From an uncultured Paracoccaceae bacterium (GTDB lineage: Bacteria > Pseudomonadota > Alphaproteobacteria > Rhodobacterales > Rhodobacteraceae), in NCBI GenBank assembly GCA_937927885.1, contig CALEZJ010000359.1, positions 1-7,073 on the forward strand: a stretch of 7,073 nt of DNA, written 5' to 3'. This document shows, piece by piece, positions 1 to 6,552 of the stretch. Within the stretch, counting starts at the first letter, position 1, and every line of letters begins with the position of its first letter. The position numbers and the translations under genes are program-made. Below the pieces are notes generated by a model. That model saw only the letters and a program-made list of their open reading frames with translations, was not told the origin of the DNA and ran no database searches.

Positions 1-1303
1 AAACGATCATCTTCGGCACTCCCAGGGGCAGGGTGCGCATCGCGGGGGCGACAATCGCAGTCCCTCCGGAACCCCCGGCTGAAAGCACCCCGGCGATACC
101 CTGCTGGCGAGCGATCCATCGGGCAAAGGCCAGGGTCATGCCCGCGACGGACTCCCCCCGGTCGCCGGTAAAGACCCCGGCCGCGCCGCGCGGATGAAAG
201 GCCGCCACCTGATGCGCGGCGATGTCGGCGCCCGTGTGGCGGCCCGAAGTGGACAGGTCCACCAGTCGCACCGCCAGCCCCGCGGCGCGGATCAGGTCCC
301 GCATATGGCGCAACTCGGCGCCCTTGGTGTCCAGCGTGCCCGCGACCAGCACCACCTCGGCCCCGACCGGGGCAAGGGGCCGCGCCTCGGCGGCGAGAGG
401 GCTGACCGGACCGCTGGTCTGTGCCCGGGCCAGGCGCTCGTGCACCGCATAGGGGAGGGGTTGCGACCAGCGGTTGGGCACCTTGGGATTGGCCTGCCAG
501 ATCCGTATGTTGCCGGGAAGGCCAGGGGGTGCGGCGGGTGTCTGGGCAGGTGCAGCTTCACTGGCGGGAGACTCGTCATGACCGTGGCGCCCGACGCCCA
601 GCAATCGCTGCTGCAAGGCGCGGTCCGCGGCCAGTTCCAGTGCGTGTACGCTGCGCGCCCCCCGCCCGTTGACCATGATGGCGACAGTGTCCGCCACGGC
701 GCAGGCCACGCCGATGTTCTGCTCGATCACCAGAACGTCGATATCGCCCGCCTCGCCGAGACGGATCAGCATGTCCTCGACCTGCGCGACGATCACCGGG
801 GCCAGACCCTCGGTCGGTTCGTCCATCACCAGAAGGCGCGGGTTCTGCAACAGCGCGCGGCTGATCGCCAGCATCTGCTGCTCGCCGCCCGAAAGCTCGC
901 CGCCGCCATTGCCCTTGCGCTCGGCCAGGCGGGGGAAGGTGGCATAGATGCGCTCGACCGACCAGGCGCCGCCCTTGCGCTCGACCATCCTAAGATGCTC
1001 GTCGACACTGAGCGATCGCCACAGCCTCCGACCCTGCGGCACATAGCCGACCCCCATGCGTGCGATTTCGTTCGGGCTGCGACCAACCAGCGACTGCCCG
1101 GCCAGCGTGATCGACCCGCTGGCGATGGGCACCAGCCCCATGATCGCCTTGCACAAGGTGGTCTTGCCCATGCCGTTGCGGCCGACCACCGACAGCACGC
1201 CCGCGCCCAGCCGCAAATCCACTCCCTGCAGGGCGTGGCTGGCGCCGTAGAAGATGTTGAGCCCCCGGACCTCGAGGGCGGCGGGTCCGCTGCGCTCAGC
1301 CAT
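1..1303 (-). CDS. livF: LivF-type ABC ATPase fused to a Tm-1-like (UPF0261) ATP-binding domain; C-terminus cut by window edge
   Basis: 434 residues are visible and the frame is still open at base 1. Residues 1 to about 240 are a full LivF ATPase: Walker A GRNGMGKTT (41-49), Q-loop Q90, signature LSGGE (137-141), Walker B LLVMDE (157-162), and EQN (194-196) where LivG proteins carry the H-loop histidine, which is normal for LivF. A Pro/Ala-rich linker (about 245-312) follows. From about 316 it matches the N-terminal part of Tm-1-like/UPF0261 proteins: a VVLVAGTLDTKG strand and loop (317-328), DRGES (381-385), GGSGGT (410-415), then APAMRTLPLGVPK. That family is usually near 400 residues, so roughly 280 are probably off the left edge. 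The LivF part should energise LivH/LivM at the inner membrane; the role of the Tm-1 part is unknown. The ATG at 1303 lies inside the end of livG (8-nt overlap), with GGGAG at 1312-1316 eight bases upstream. Confidence 0.9.
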   Translation of the reverse strand, partial: MAERSGPAALEVRGLNIFYGASHALQGVDLRLGAGVLSVVGRNGMGKTTLCKAIMGLVPIASGSITLAGQSLVGRSPNEIARMGVGYVPQGRRLWRSLSVDEHLRMVERKGGAWSVERIYATFPRLAERKGNGGGELSGGEQQMLAISRALLQNPRLLVMDEPTEGLAPVIVAQVEDMLIRLGEAGDIDVLVIEQNIGVACAVADTVAIMVNGRGARSVHALELAADRALQQRLLGVGRHGHDESPASEAAPAQTPAAPPGLPGNIRIWQANPKVPNRWSQPLPYAVHERLARAQTSGPVSPLAAEARPLAPVGAEVVLVAGTLDTKGAELRHMRDLIRAAGLAVRLVDLSTSGRHTGADIAAHQVAAFHPRGAAGVFTGDRGESVAGMTLAFARWIARQQGIAGVLSAGGSGGTAIVAPAMRTLPLGVPKMIV

Positions 1304-2096
1304 GGCTGTGACTCCCGTCGCCCAGATAGAGTTCCTGCACCTCGGGGTCGCTTTCGATCTCTGCCGGGGTGCCCTCCTTGAACACCCGCCCGTTGTGCAT
1401 CATCGTCACCGACTCGGCGACGCGCAGCGCGACATCCATGTCATGTTCGATGATGATATAGCCGATATGCCCGGGCAGTCCGTTCAGGATAGCCACAAGA
1501 TCGCGGCGTTCGGTTGGCGACAGGCCCGCGGCGGGTTCGTCGAACAGGATGAAGCGCGGCGCCCCGGCCAGTGCCAACGCAATTTCGAGTTGCCGCTGCT
1601 GGCCATAGCTTAGTTCCGACACCAGCGTATCCTGCACCTCGGTCAGGCGCACGGCCTCCATCAGTTCGGCGGCGCGTGCGGTCAACGGATCGGAACGACG
1701 CGGGCGCAGCAGCGAGAACCGCGCCCGGCTGACCCCCCGGCAGGCGATATAGACGTTGTCGGCCACGCTGAGCCCGCCGAACAACAGGCTGATCTGATAG
1801 GTGCGCCGCAGGCCCCGGCGGATGCGCTCATGCGCGGGAAAGGTTGTCACATCCTCGCCGAACAGGCGGATCGTGCCCGAGGTTGGCAGGAAGTCTCCGG
1901 TGATGCAGTTGAACAGCGTGGTCTTGCCTGCCCCGTTCGATCCCAGCACCGCGCGTCGTTCTCCCGGGCGGACGGAAAAGGTCACGTCGCTGATTGCCGC
2001 CAGTGCGCCGAAGAGCTTGGTCACCCCGCGCAGTTCCAGAGCATTGCCCGAGGCCACCGACGACAGCGAGCGCGGGTCGGTCGTGGTCATTGTCAC
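1296..2096 (-). CDS. livG: LivG-type branched-chain amino acid ABC transporter ATP-binding protein
   Basis: A 266-residue ATPase of usual LivG length that should work as a heterodimer with the LivF part of the next gene. Visible motifs are Walker A GSNGAGKTT (52-60), Q-loop Q101 in RRTYQ, the LivG-like segment LLFGGLSVADNV (104-115), signature LSYGQ (162-166), Walker B FILFDE (182-187) with catalytic E187, and H-loop H218 in IIIEHDMDV. The C-terminus ends in the usual P-E-V-Q-E-L-Y-L-G. I chose the GTG at 2096 because GGAGG (2103-2107) lies six bases upstream and the start overlaps the livM stop as GTGA. An ATG two codons later (2090) is possible but sits farther from the ribosome site. The transported compound cannot be told from the ATPase. 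Confidence 0.95.
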   Translation of the reverse strand: MTMTTTDPRSLSSVASGNALELRGVTKLFGALAAISDVTFSVRPGERRAVLGSNGAGKTTLFNCITGDFLPTSGTIRLFGEDVTTFPAHERIRRGLRRTYQISLLFGGLSVADNVYIACRGVSRARFSLLRPRRSDPLTARAAELMEAVRLTEVQDTLVSELSYGQQRQLEIALALAGAPRFILFDEPAAGLSPTERRDLVAILNGLPGHIGYIIIEHDMDVALRVAESVTMMHNGRVFKEGTPAEIESDPEVQELYLGDGSHSHG

Positions 2097-3178
2097 GGCG
2101 TGCCTCCATCGCCAAGCGGATCACGCCGCTTGTGCCGCCGCGCCTGCCAGCGCTCCCACAGGCCGAGGACCCCGTCCGGCGAGAAGAAGACGATCAGCAC
2201 GAAACCGAGCCCGATCAGGGTCTTGAACCGTTCGGTCGACAGGCCGAAGGCGGTCAGCACATCCGGGCTGAAGGTGCGCAGCAGCACATAGATCACGGCG
2301 CCGATGAAGGGTCCGATGGGGCGTTTCACCCCGCCGACCACGGCGATCACCAGAATGTCGATCACCACCGGAATGCCCACTGTGCCAGGGCTGATCTGGC
2401 TGTTCTGCCAGACCAGCAGGATCCCGCCCACCGCAGCGATCACGCTGGCAAAGGTATAGGCGGCGATGCGATGCGCCGTCACGTTGAAGCCCAGCGCCGC
2501 CATGCGCCGCGGCCCGTCGCGCACCCCTTGCAGCGCCAGCCCAAAGGGACTGCGCGCCACATAGGTCACAGCGGCCAGGCTGAGCGCGGCGCAGCCCAGA
2601 GTGAGATAGTAAAAGGGCACGGGATCGCGCCAGTTCACCCCGAACAGGGGCGGCGGCAGGACACGGTTGAACCCGGTGTAGCCGTTGAAGATCCCGTAAT
2701 TCTGCCGCGTGAAATAGAAAAAGGCCGCCGCGACTGCGAGGGTGATCATGATTGTGTAGATCCCCTCGGTGCGCACCGCCAGCGCACCGACGATCGTGCC
2801 AAAGAGGGCCGCGATCCCGATGGCGACCGGGATGTTCAGCCACCAGGGCCAGTTCAGGCTGATCTCGGCCATGCCCGAGGTGCCCAGGATGGCGACCATG
2901 TAGCCCGCAAGTCCCGCGACCGACATCTGGATCAGGCTGACCATCCCGCCGTACCCGGCCAGGAACATCAGGCTGAGCGCGATCATCCCCAGAATGAAGC
3001 TCCATCCGAAAACCTGGAACAGCCAGAAATTGTTCGCGATCAGCGGCATGATCAGCAAGAGGAACGCCACTGCCCAGAACGGCAAAGGCAGCTGCACCAG
3101 CCATCCGGGGCGCGTCTGCGCAGGCTTGCCGTTCAGAATGTCGCCAAGGGGATCCCCAGACCGGTCGATCTGTACCAT
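2093..3178 (-). CDS. livM: LivM-type branched-chain amino acid ABC transporter permease
   Basis: A 361-residue integral membrane protein of the inner membrane. About nine to ten hydrophobic segments can be seen, beginning near residues 34-50, 53-75, 80-100, 116-134 and 140-157. The family motif VRTEGIYTIMITLAVA lies at 135-150. The cytoplasmic loop that docks on the ATPases is at about 216-254 (ALQGVRDGPRRMAALGF followed by a hydrophobic stretch). GVKRPIGPFIGAVI (283-296) and FFSPDGVLGLW (331-341) are typical of the LivM C-terminus, and a basic tail (QARRHKRRD) follows. The hydrophilic N-terminus of about 30 residues is unremarkable. The ATG at 3178 is one base beyond the livH stop and the stop overlaps the livG start by four bases, so livH, livM and livG are almost certainly co-transcribed and translationally coupled. 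Confidence 0.95.
   Translation of the reverse strand: MVQIDRSGDPLGDILNGKPAQTRPGWLVQLPLPFWAVAFLLLIMPLIANNFWLFQVFGWSFILGMIALSLMFLAGYGGMVSLIQMSVAGLAGYMVAILGTSGMAEISLNWPWWLNIPVAIGIAALFGTIVGALAVRTEGIYTIMITLAVAAAFFYFTRQNYGIFNGYTGFNRVLPPPLFGVNWRDPVPFYYLTLGCAALSLAAVTYVARSPFGLALQGVRDGPRRMAALGFNVTAHRIAAYTFASVIAAVGGILLVWQNSQISPGTVGIPVVIDILVIAVVGGVKRPIGPFIGAVIYVLLRTFSPDVLTAFGLSTERFKTLIGLGFVLIVFFSPDGVLGLWERWQARRHKRRDPLGDGGTP
2103..2107 (-). promoter_or_regulatory. Ribosome binding site for livG
   Basis: GGAGG on the minus strand, within the 3' end of livM, six bases before the GTG at 2096. The spacing supports the GTG start with its 4-nt overlap rather than the ATG at 2090. Confidence 0.6.
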
Positions 3179-3179
3179 G

Positions 3180-4193
3180 TCAGCGAGTCCTTCCCAACAG
3201 GCCCTGCGGGCGGAACGCCAGCACGGCCACCATGATCAGGAATGTGAAGACCACCGAATAGGTCGGGGCATAGACCAGCCCCATCTGCTCCGAGATGCCG
3301 ATGATCACCGCCCCCAGCGCCGCCCCCGGAATCGAGCCCATGCCGCCCACGATCACCACCACCAGGCTGGCGAGCAGAAACCGCGTGTCCTCTCCCGGGG
3401 TCAGCGACTGAAACGTGCCGCCGACGATGCCGCCGATCCCCGCAAGCCCGGCACCAAAGCCGAACACAGCCAGAAATACCCACTGGATGCGCACCCCCGA
3501 GGCCGCCAGCATCTCGCGGTCATCCACCCCGGCGCGGATCAGCATGCCAAGGCGTGAGCGGTTCAGCACCAGCCACATCAGCACGCCGATCACGATGGCG
3601 GCCAGAAGGATCGCGATGCGCACCGCCGGATAACTGAGATAGGTCGCCTCGCCCGCCCGGTTGACCCCGACCACGATCGGCACCTGCGCGGGCCCTGACA
3701 GCCAGTCCGGCGTCTGGATCGTGTAGCTTTGCCCGCCCCACCACCACAGCATCAGGTCGGCCAGTACCACCGACAGACCGATGGTCACCAGCGTCTGGCG
3801 CAGCTCTTCGCCCTCCATCCGGCGAAAGACCTGATTTTGCAAAATCATCCCGACAATCGCGACGATGACGAAGGACACCGGAAAGGCCAGCAACCAGGAC
3901 CCGCTGCGCTCGGAGACCTCGAACCCAATATAGCCGCCCAGCAGATACAGCGACCCATGGGCCAGATTGACGTTGCGCATCAGCCCGAAAATCAGCGTAA
4001 AGCCCGACGCGACCAGGAAATACAGCGCCCCCAGCGTGATCCCGCCAAAGAGCGCGTTCAGGAACAGCCGCTTGCGGCCCAGCAGGGCCTCCATGTCAGA
4101 CGTCCAGGGGCTCAGGATCAGCCACAACAGAATCGCAAGGCCCAGCACGATCACGGCCGACCACACCGGATTGCGGCTTACGAACCCTCGCAC
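3180..4193 (-). CDS. livH: LivH-type branched-chain amino acid ABC transporter permease
   Basis: A 337-residue membrane permease that should pair with LivM. The conserved LivH segment GLMRNVNLAHGSLYLLGGY is at 70-88, the ATPase-docking loop is at about 215-255 (LGMLIRAGVDDREMLAASG then AGLAGIGG), GGMGSIPGAALGA is at 283-295, and the C-terminal LAFRPQGLLGR at 325-335. An extra hydrophobic segment (about 11-29) precedes the core, making it slightly longer than the roughly 300-residue enteric LivH. I chose the GTG at 4193 because a strong purine-rich site (GGGAGGAG) ends a few bases upstream. The in-frame TTG at 4208 would place that site inside the gene. It is the first gene of the tightly packed permease/ATPase group, after a 141-bp gap from the regulator gene. 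Confidence 0.93.
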   Translation of the reverse strand: MRGFVSRNPVWSAVIVLGLAILLWLILSPWTSDMEALLGRKRLFLNALFGGITLGALYFLVASGFTLIFGLMRNVNLAHGSLYLLGGYIGFEVSERSGSWLLAFPVSFVIVAIVGMILQNQVFRRMEGEELRQTLVTIGLSVVLADLMLWWWGGQSYTIQTPDWLSGPAQVPIVVGVNRAGEATYLSYPAVRIAILLAAIVIGVLMWLVLNRSRLGMLIRAGVDDREMLAASGVRIQWVFLAVFGFGAGLAGIGGIVGGTFQSLTPGEDTRFLLASLVVVIVGGMGSIPGAALGAVIIGISEQMGLVYAPTYSVVFTFLIMVAVLAFRPQGLLGRTR

Positions 4194-4197
4194 GTCT

Positions 4198-4205
4198 CTC
4201 CTCCC
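4198..4205 (-). promoter_or_regulatory. Ribosome binding site that decides the livH start
   Basis: On the minus strand the bases read GGGAGGAG, four bases before the GTG at 4193. This favours GTG 4193 over the upstream TTG at 4208, which has no comparable site. Confidence 0.6.
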
Positions 4206-4251
4206 CAAAGGCAGCGCCCGGTTGTTCCGACTGGCGGTCCCGGGTGCTTGT

Positions 4252-4317
4252 CCGAGGTCAGGCTAGCCCGAGGTGTCGGTGTCTTGCGTACCCGAGTGTC
4301 TGATCCTTAGGCTCGGG
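4252..4317. repeat. Cluster of CCGAG-type short repeats upstream of livH (possible operator)
   Basis: In the 141-bp gap between the regulator stop and livH, CCGAGGT occurs at 4252-4258 and again at 4268-4274, sixteen bases apart. A related CCGAGTGTC is at 4292-4300, echoing CCGAGGTGTC at 4268-4277. CTCGGG at 4312-4317 is the inverted partner of CCCGAG at 4291-4296 (6-bp arms, 15-base loop). AraC-type proteins often bind direct repeats near the genes they control, so this could be an operator. In G+C-rich DNA such short repeats can also arise by chance. I could not find a convincing -35/-10 promoter in the gap. Confidence 0.3.
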
Positions 4318-4334
4318 GTCGCAAAAAAAGCGCG

Positions 4335-5174
4335 TCAGCCCTGGGTGGTGACCTGAACGATGCGTCGATAGGCGCTGGGCGCCACGACCCCGTTTCCGAT
4401 GAAGAACCGCGAAAAACTGGCCTGACTGGAAAAGCCCAGATCGAATCCGATGTCGGTGACCGGGGTCTCGGTGGCGGCAAGGCGGTTGATCGCCTGCTCC
4501 ATGCGCAAGGAATTCAGATAGATGGCGGGTGTCACGCCAATCTGTTCGTGAAACAGCTTGAAGAAATGCGGCCGCGAAAGGCCGACGTCGCGCGCCACGG
4601 CATCGAGCCCGCGAAAATCGCCCAGCGTGTCCTGGATCAGCGTCAGCGCCTTGCGGATGCGAAAGTCGCGCCGGACCGAGGCGGCGCCAGTGAAAAGCGA
4701 CCCGCGCGAGGTCCATTGCCAGGACTGGTCATACGAGGATTGTGTCAGGGTGCAGAGCCGCTCGGGCATCGCCGGATCGTCGCGGTCAGGGTCCAGCATC
4801 GCCCGCGCAGTCAGGCCCAGCAGCCGCGCGAGATGATCGGTGACCTCGATCCCGGCCCTGCCAAAGCGCAGCGAGGCGCCCGAGGTATGGGCATTCTCGA
4901 CGAACCAGCTGGGCCGGATGTAAAGCACCAGCGCCACCACCTGAATTTCGGCCAGCACCGGGCGGTAATAATGCGCCTGCCAGGGGCTGACCGCGACCGC
5001 CTGACCGGCCGACAGCGGCATGGCCTTGCCGTCGACGACGACCTCGGCGGGCGGGCCTTCGACGTGAAAGATCAGGTGACCCTCGCGATGGGCATGCGGC
5101 ACCATCGCGCGATCCATCGCATAAAGACAGACCCGTCCGAACGACCCGTGCGAAACCGCGATCGGGGTACTCAC
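4335..5174 (-). CDS. AraC-family transcriptional regulator
   Basis: A 279-residue regulator with the usual AraC two-part layout. The N-terminal half (about 8-95) looks like a cupin-type ligand-sensing domain: VPHAHREGHLIFHVEG (25-40) gives closely spaced histidines, followed by VVVDGKAMPLSAGQAVAVSPWQ. The C-terminal 100 residues hold two helix-turn-helix units: LDAVARDVGLSRPHFFKLFHE (about 190-210), then VTDIGFDLGFSSQASFSRFF (239-258), ending in the typical PSAYRR. I chose the GTG at 5174 because GGGGGA (5181-5186) sits six bases upstream. An in-frame GTG at 5210 would add 12 residues with a poorer context. Its place between the dehydrogenase and livH, on the same strand, suggests local control of the transport genes, probably by sensing the transported compound or a product. 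That role is inferred from position. Confidence 0.92.
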   Translation of the reverse strand: MSTPIAVSHGSFGRVCLYAMDRAMVPHAHREGHLIFHVEGPPAEVVVDGKAMPLSAGQAVAVSPWQAHYYRPVLAEIQVVALVLYIRPSWFVENAHTSGASLRFGRAGIEVTDHLARLLGLTARAMLDPDRDDPAMPERLCTLTQSSYDQSWQWTSRGSLFTGAASVRRDFRIRKALTLIQDTLGDFRGLDAVARDVGLSRPHFFKLFHEQIGVTPAIYLNSLRMEQAINRLAATETPVTDIGFDLGFSSQASFSRFFIGNGVVAPSAYRRIVQVTTQG

Positions 5175-5180
5175 GATGCG

Positions 5181-5186
5181 TCCCCC
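5181..5186 (-). promoter_or_regulatory. Ribosome binding site that decides the regulator start
   Basis: GGGGGA on the minus strand, six bases before the GTG at 5174. It supports the shorter reading of the AraC-family gene over the GTG at 5210. Confidence 0.5.
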
Positions 5187-5221
5187 TTTGAAAAATGAAA
5201 GTCTCCCCACCGCAAGGCTAG

Positions 5222-5271
5222 GCCGAATCCGGCGATGTGCATAGCGTTTTCCCAGCGAATGCCGGGATTCG
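5222..5271. repeat. Inverted repeats upstream of the AraC-family gene (possible operator or promoter region)
   Basis: This lies in the 163-bp gap between the dehydrogenase stop and the regulator start. CGAAT (5256-5260) and ATTCG (5267-5271) form a 5-bp inverted repeat around GCCGGG. CCGAATCCGG (starting 5223) is nearly the reverse complement of CCGGGATTCG (5262-5271), differing by one inserted G. The arrangement fits an operator for self-regulation but is short, and I saw no clear promoter hexamers beside it. Confidence 0.25.
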
Positions 5272-5337
5272 ACCCTGAAAGAGGCATGACAGGGGCGTGA
5301 TCCTTGCCCTGGACGGGCGGGTTGGCGGCGGGTCTGG

Positions 5338-6420
5338 TCATAGGGCGGACTCGATCAGTTGCCGATAATCGGTAACGGTAACATGGCGTGGATTGGTACC
5401 GGTGGCGCGCTCTTCGGCGGCGAGGTCGGCGGCGCGATCGATCCCCGAGGGGGTCAGGCCCAGATGTCCCAGCCTGCGCACCAGACCCATCCGCCCACCC
5501 ATTTCCTGCAACAGGGCGCCAAGGTCGGCCCCCGGTGGCTGGCGCAACGCCTCGGCGACCATCGCCATGCGGTCGGGGACTGCGGGCGCGTTGAAACGAA
5601 GAACCGGCGCCACCAGGGCTGCGTGCAGAGTGCCGTGGACTCTCTCGCCGGTGAGGGATTCCAGAGCATTGGACAGACCGTGGATGGCGCCCAGCCCCTT
5701 TTGCGAGGCCAGTGCGCCGTTCAGTGCCGTGGCCAGCACCTCGCGGCGCGGTACCGGGTCGGCGGGATCGGCGACGAAACGCTCCAACCAGTCGCCCGCC
5801 CGTCGCAGCCCATCAAAGGCCATGCCATCGGCGGGCGGGTTCCAGGCAATCGACAGAAGCGCTTCAAGGCAATGCACCAACGAATCGAACCCGGCCACGG
5901 CAAGGCGCGCGCGGGGGGCCAGCAGCATCAGCGTGGGGTCGCAGATCACCGCGGCGGGGCCTTGCCACTCGGGCAGAGAGGAATCGCCCGGCATGCGGGA
6001 TGACTGCGCGAGGCCGAGGCAATCGGGCAGCGTCGGGACCGAAATCCGCGTCGTGGCCCGGTCCTTGCCCGCGTTGGCAACTCCCGGGGCCGCGGTCCCC
6101 TGCGCGACGAGGCGCGACACCTCCTGCGCGCGAGCACCCCCGAGGCTGATGACCGCATCATATTCGGGAGGGGCACCGGCCTCGATGCTGGCGAGTTCGT
6201 CAGCGCCAAGCGACAATACCTCGACCCCGGCCAGCGCCATCAGGCGCGGGCGGCAGGCGGGCGGCAGGCAGTCCAGCACGCGCGGCAGCGCTTCGCCGGT
6301 ATCGGCGTCCGTGACAATCAGCGGGGCCAGCACCCTGTGCGCGCGCAGCTCTTCGGGCAGCGCGTCCTCGACGGCGCGTTCGGCAAAATGGATGCGGGTG
6401 ACGTAGCGGATCAGCGACAT
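5338..6420 (-). CDS. Iron-containing alcohol dehydrogenase family protein (divergent cofactor-binding loops)
   Basis: A 360-residue protein of the group III (Fe-dependent) alcohol dehydrogenase/maleylacetate reductase superfamily. The helical metal-binding half is well kept: FDSLVHCLEALLS (178-190) gives D179 and H183; GLGAIHGLSNALE (242-254) gives H247; VHGTLHAALVAPVLRFN (261-277) gives H262. The C-terminus TNPRHVTVTDYRQLIESAL is typical. The nucleotide-binding half is degenerate: GGGS is replaced by GGAR (94-97), and the GTGSE loop after IPT is replaced by a stretch around 129-141 with no such motif. It may use its cofactor differently or have a changed reaction. The length is closer to maleylacetate reductase (about 350-360) than to typical Fe-ADHs (about 385), but the preserved metal ligands argue against a simple maleylacetate reductase label. 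The ATG at 6420 was chosen because homology begins right there; a start at 6504 would lie inside the intergenic hairpin. It probably oxidises or reduces a product of the imported compound. Confidence 0.85.
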   Translation of the reverse strand: MSLIRYVTRIHFAERAVEDALPEELRAHRVLAPLIVTDADTGEALPRVLDCLPPACRPRLMALAGVEVLSLGADELASIEAGAPPEYDAVISLGGARAQEVSRLVAQGTAAPGVANAGKDRATTRISVPTLPDCLGLAQSSRMPGDSSLPEWQGPAAVICDPTLMLLAPRARLAVAGFDSLVHCLEALLSIAWNPPADGMAFDGLRRAGDWLERFVADPADPVPRREVLATALNGALASQKGLGAIHGLSNALESLTGERVHGTLHAALVAPVLRFNAPAVPDRMAMVAEALRQPPGADLGALLQEMGGRMGLVRRLGHLGLTPSGIDRAADLAAEERATGTNPRHVTVTDYRQLIESAL

Positions 6421-6493
6421 GGCAGCCCGTCCCGACCGATAGCACCGTGGGTCCGGCCCCGCAGTGCAGGACCGGGTTGCCACGGGCGGCTTT

Positions 6494-6532
6494 GGCCCGT
6501 GCAAGGCACTGCGACCGTGCCCTGCACGGGCC
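6494..6532 (-). other. Strong intercistronic RNA hairpin between the binding-protein gene and the dehydrogenase gene
   Basis: As minus-strand RNA the stem is GGCCCGTGCAGGGCAC (6532 to 6517), loop GGTCGCA, then GTGCCTTGCACGGGCC (6509 to 6494). All 16 positions pair if one G-U pair is counted. On the plus strand the same position would be an A-C mismatch, so the structure fits minus-strand transcripts best. It starts 21 bases after the binding-protein stop. It is followed by AAAGCC rather than a U-tract, so it is not a textbook intrinsic terminator. It more likely protects the 3' end of the binding-protein message or dampens read-through, a known way for importers to make more binding protein than membrane components. 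The function is inferred. Confidence 0.6.
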
Positions 6533-6552
6533 GCTACAGCGTCAGGACCGGG

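Noticed and set aside
645..675. Frameshift between the LivF part and the Tm-1-like part
   Set aside because: A first reading with seven G in the minus-strand run gave a stop soon after. Recounting shows six (658-663) and the frame stays open through the linker and the second domain.
194..1381. Long plus-strand open frame of 395 codons opposite the LivF region
   Set aside because: It lies antisense to an obvious ABC ATPase, and its translation is low-complexity, rich in Arg, His and Gln with no family motif. It is a shadow of G+C-rich third positions.
1994..3235. Plus-strand open frame of 413 codons opposite livM
   Set aside because: It is antisense to a clear permease; the product is extremely charged and His/Asp/Arg-rich with no recognisable fold.
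4323..4345. T7 tract on the minus strand just after the AraC-family stop, as an intrinsic terminator
   Set aside because: No stable G+C-rich stem ends at the T-tract; only 4-bp pairings could be found before it.
5393..6406. Plus-strand open frame of 337 codons opposite the dehydrogenase gene
   Set aside because: The product is Ser/Arg/Ala-rich and antisense to a gene with clear family motifs.
6445..6485. Second hairpin from CCGTGG/CCACGG and GGTCC/GGACC next to the main hairpin
   Set aside because: The arms are short, share a base and leave a large uneven internal loop, so it is not convincing beside the much stronger 6494-6532 stem.
6421..6504. N-terminal extension of the dehydrogenase to an ATG at 6504
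   Set aside because: The added 28 residues show no family similarity and the start would lie inside the intercistronic hairpin. The ATG at 6420 opens directly on the conserved region.
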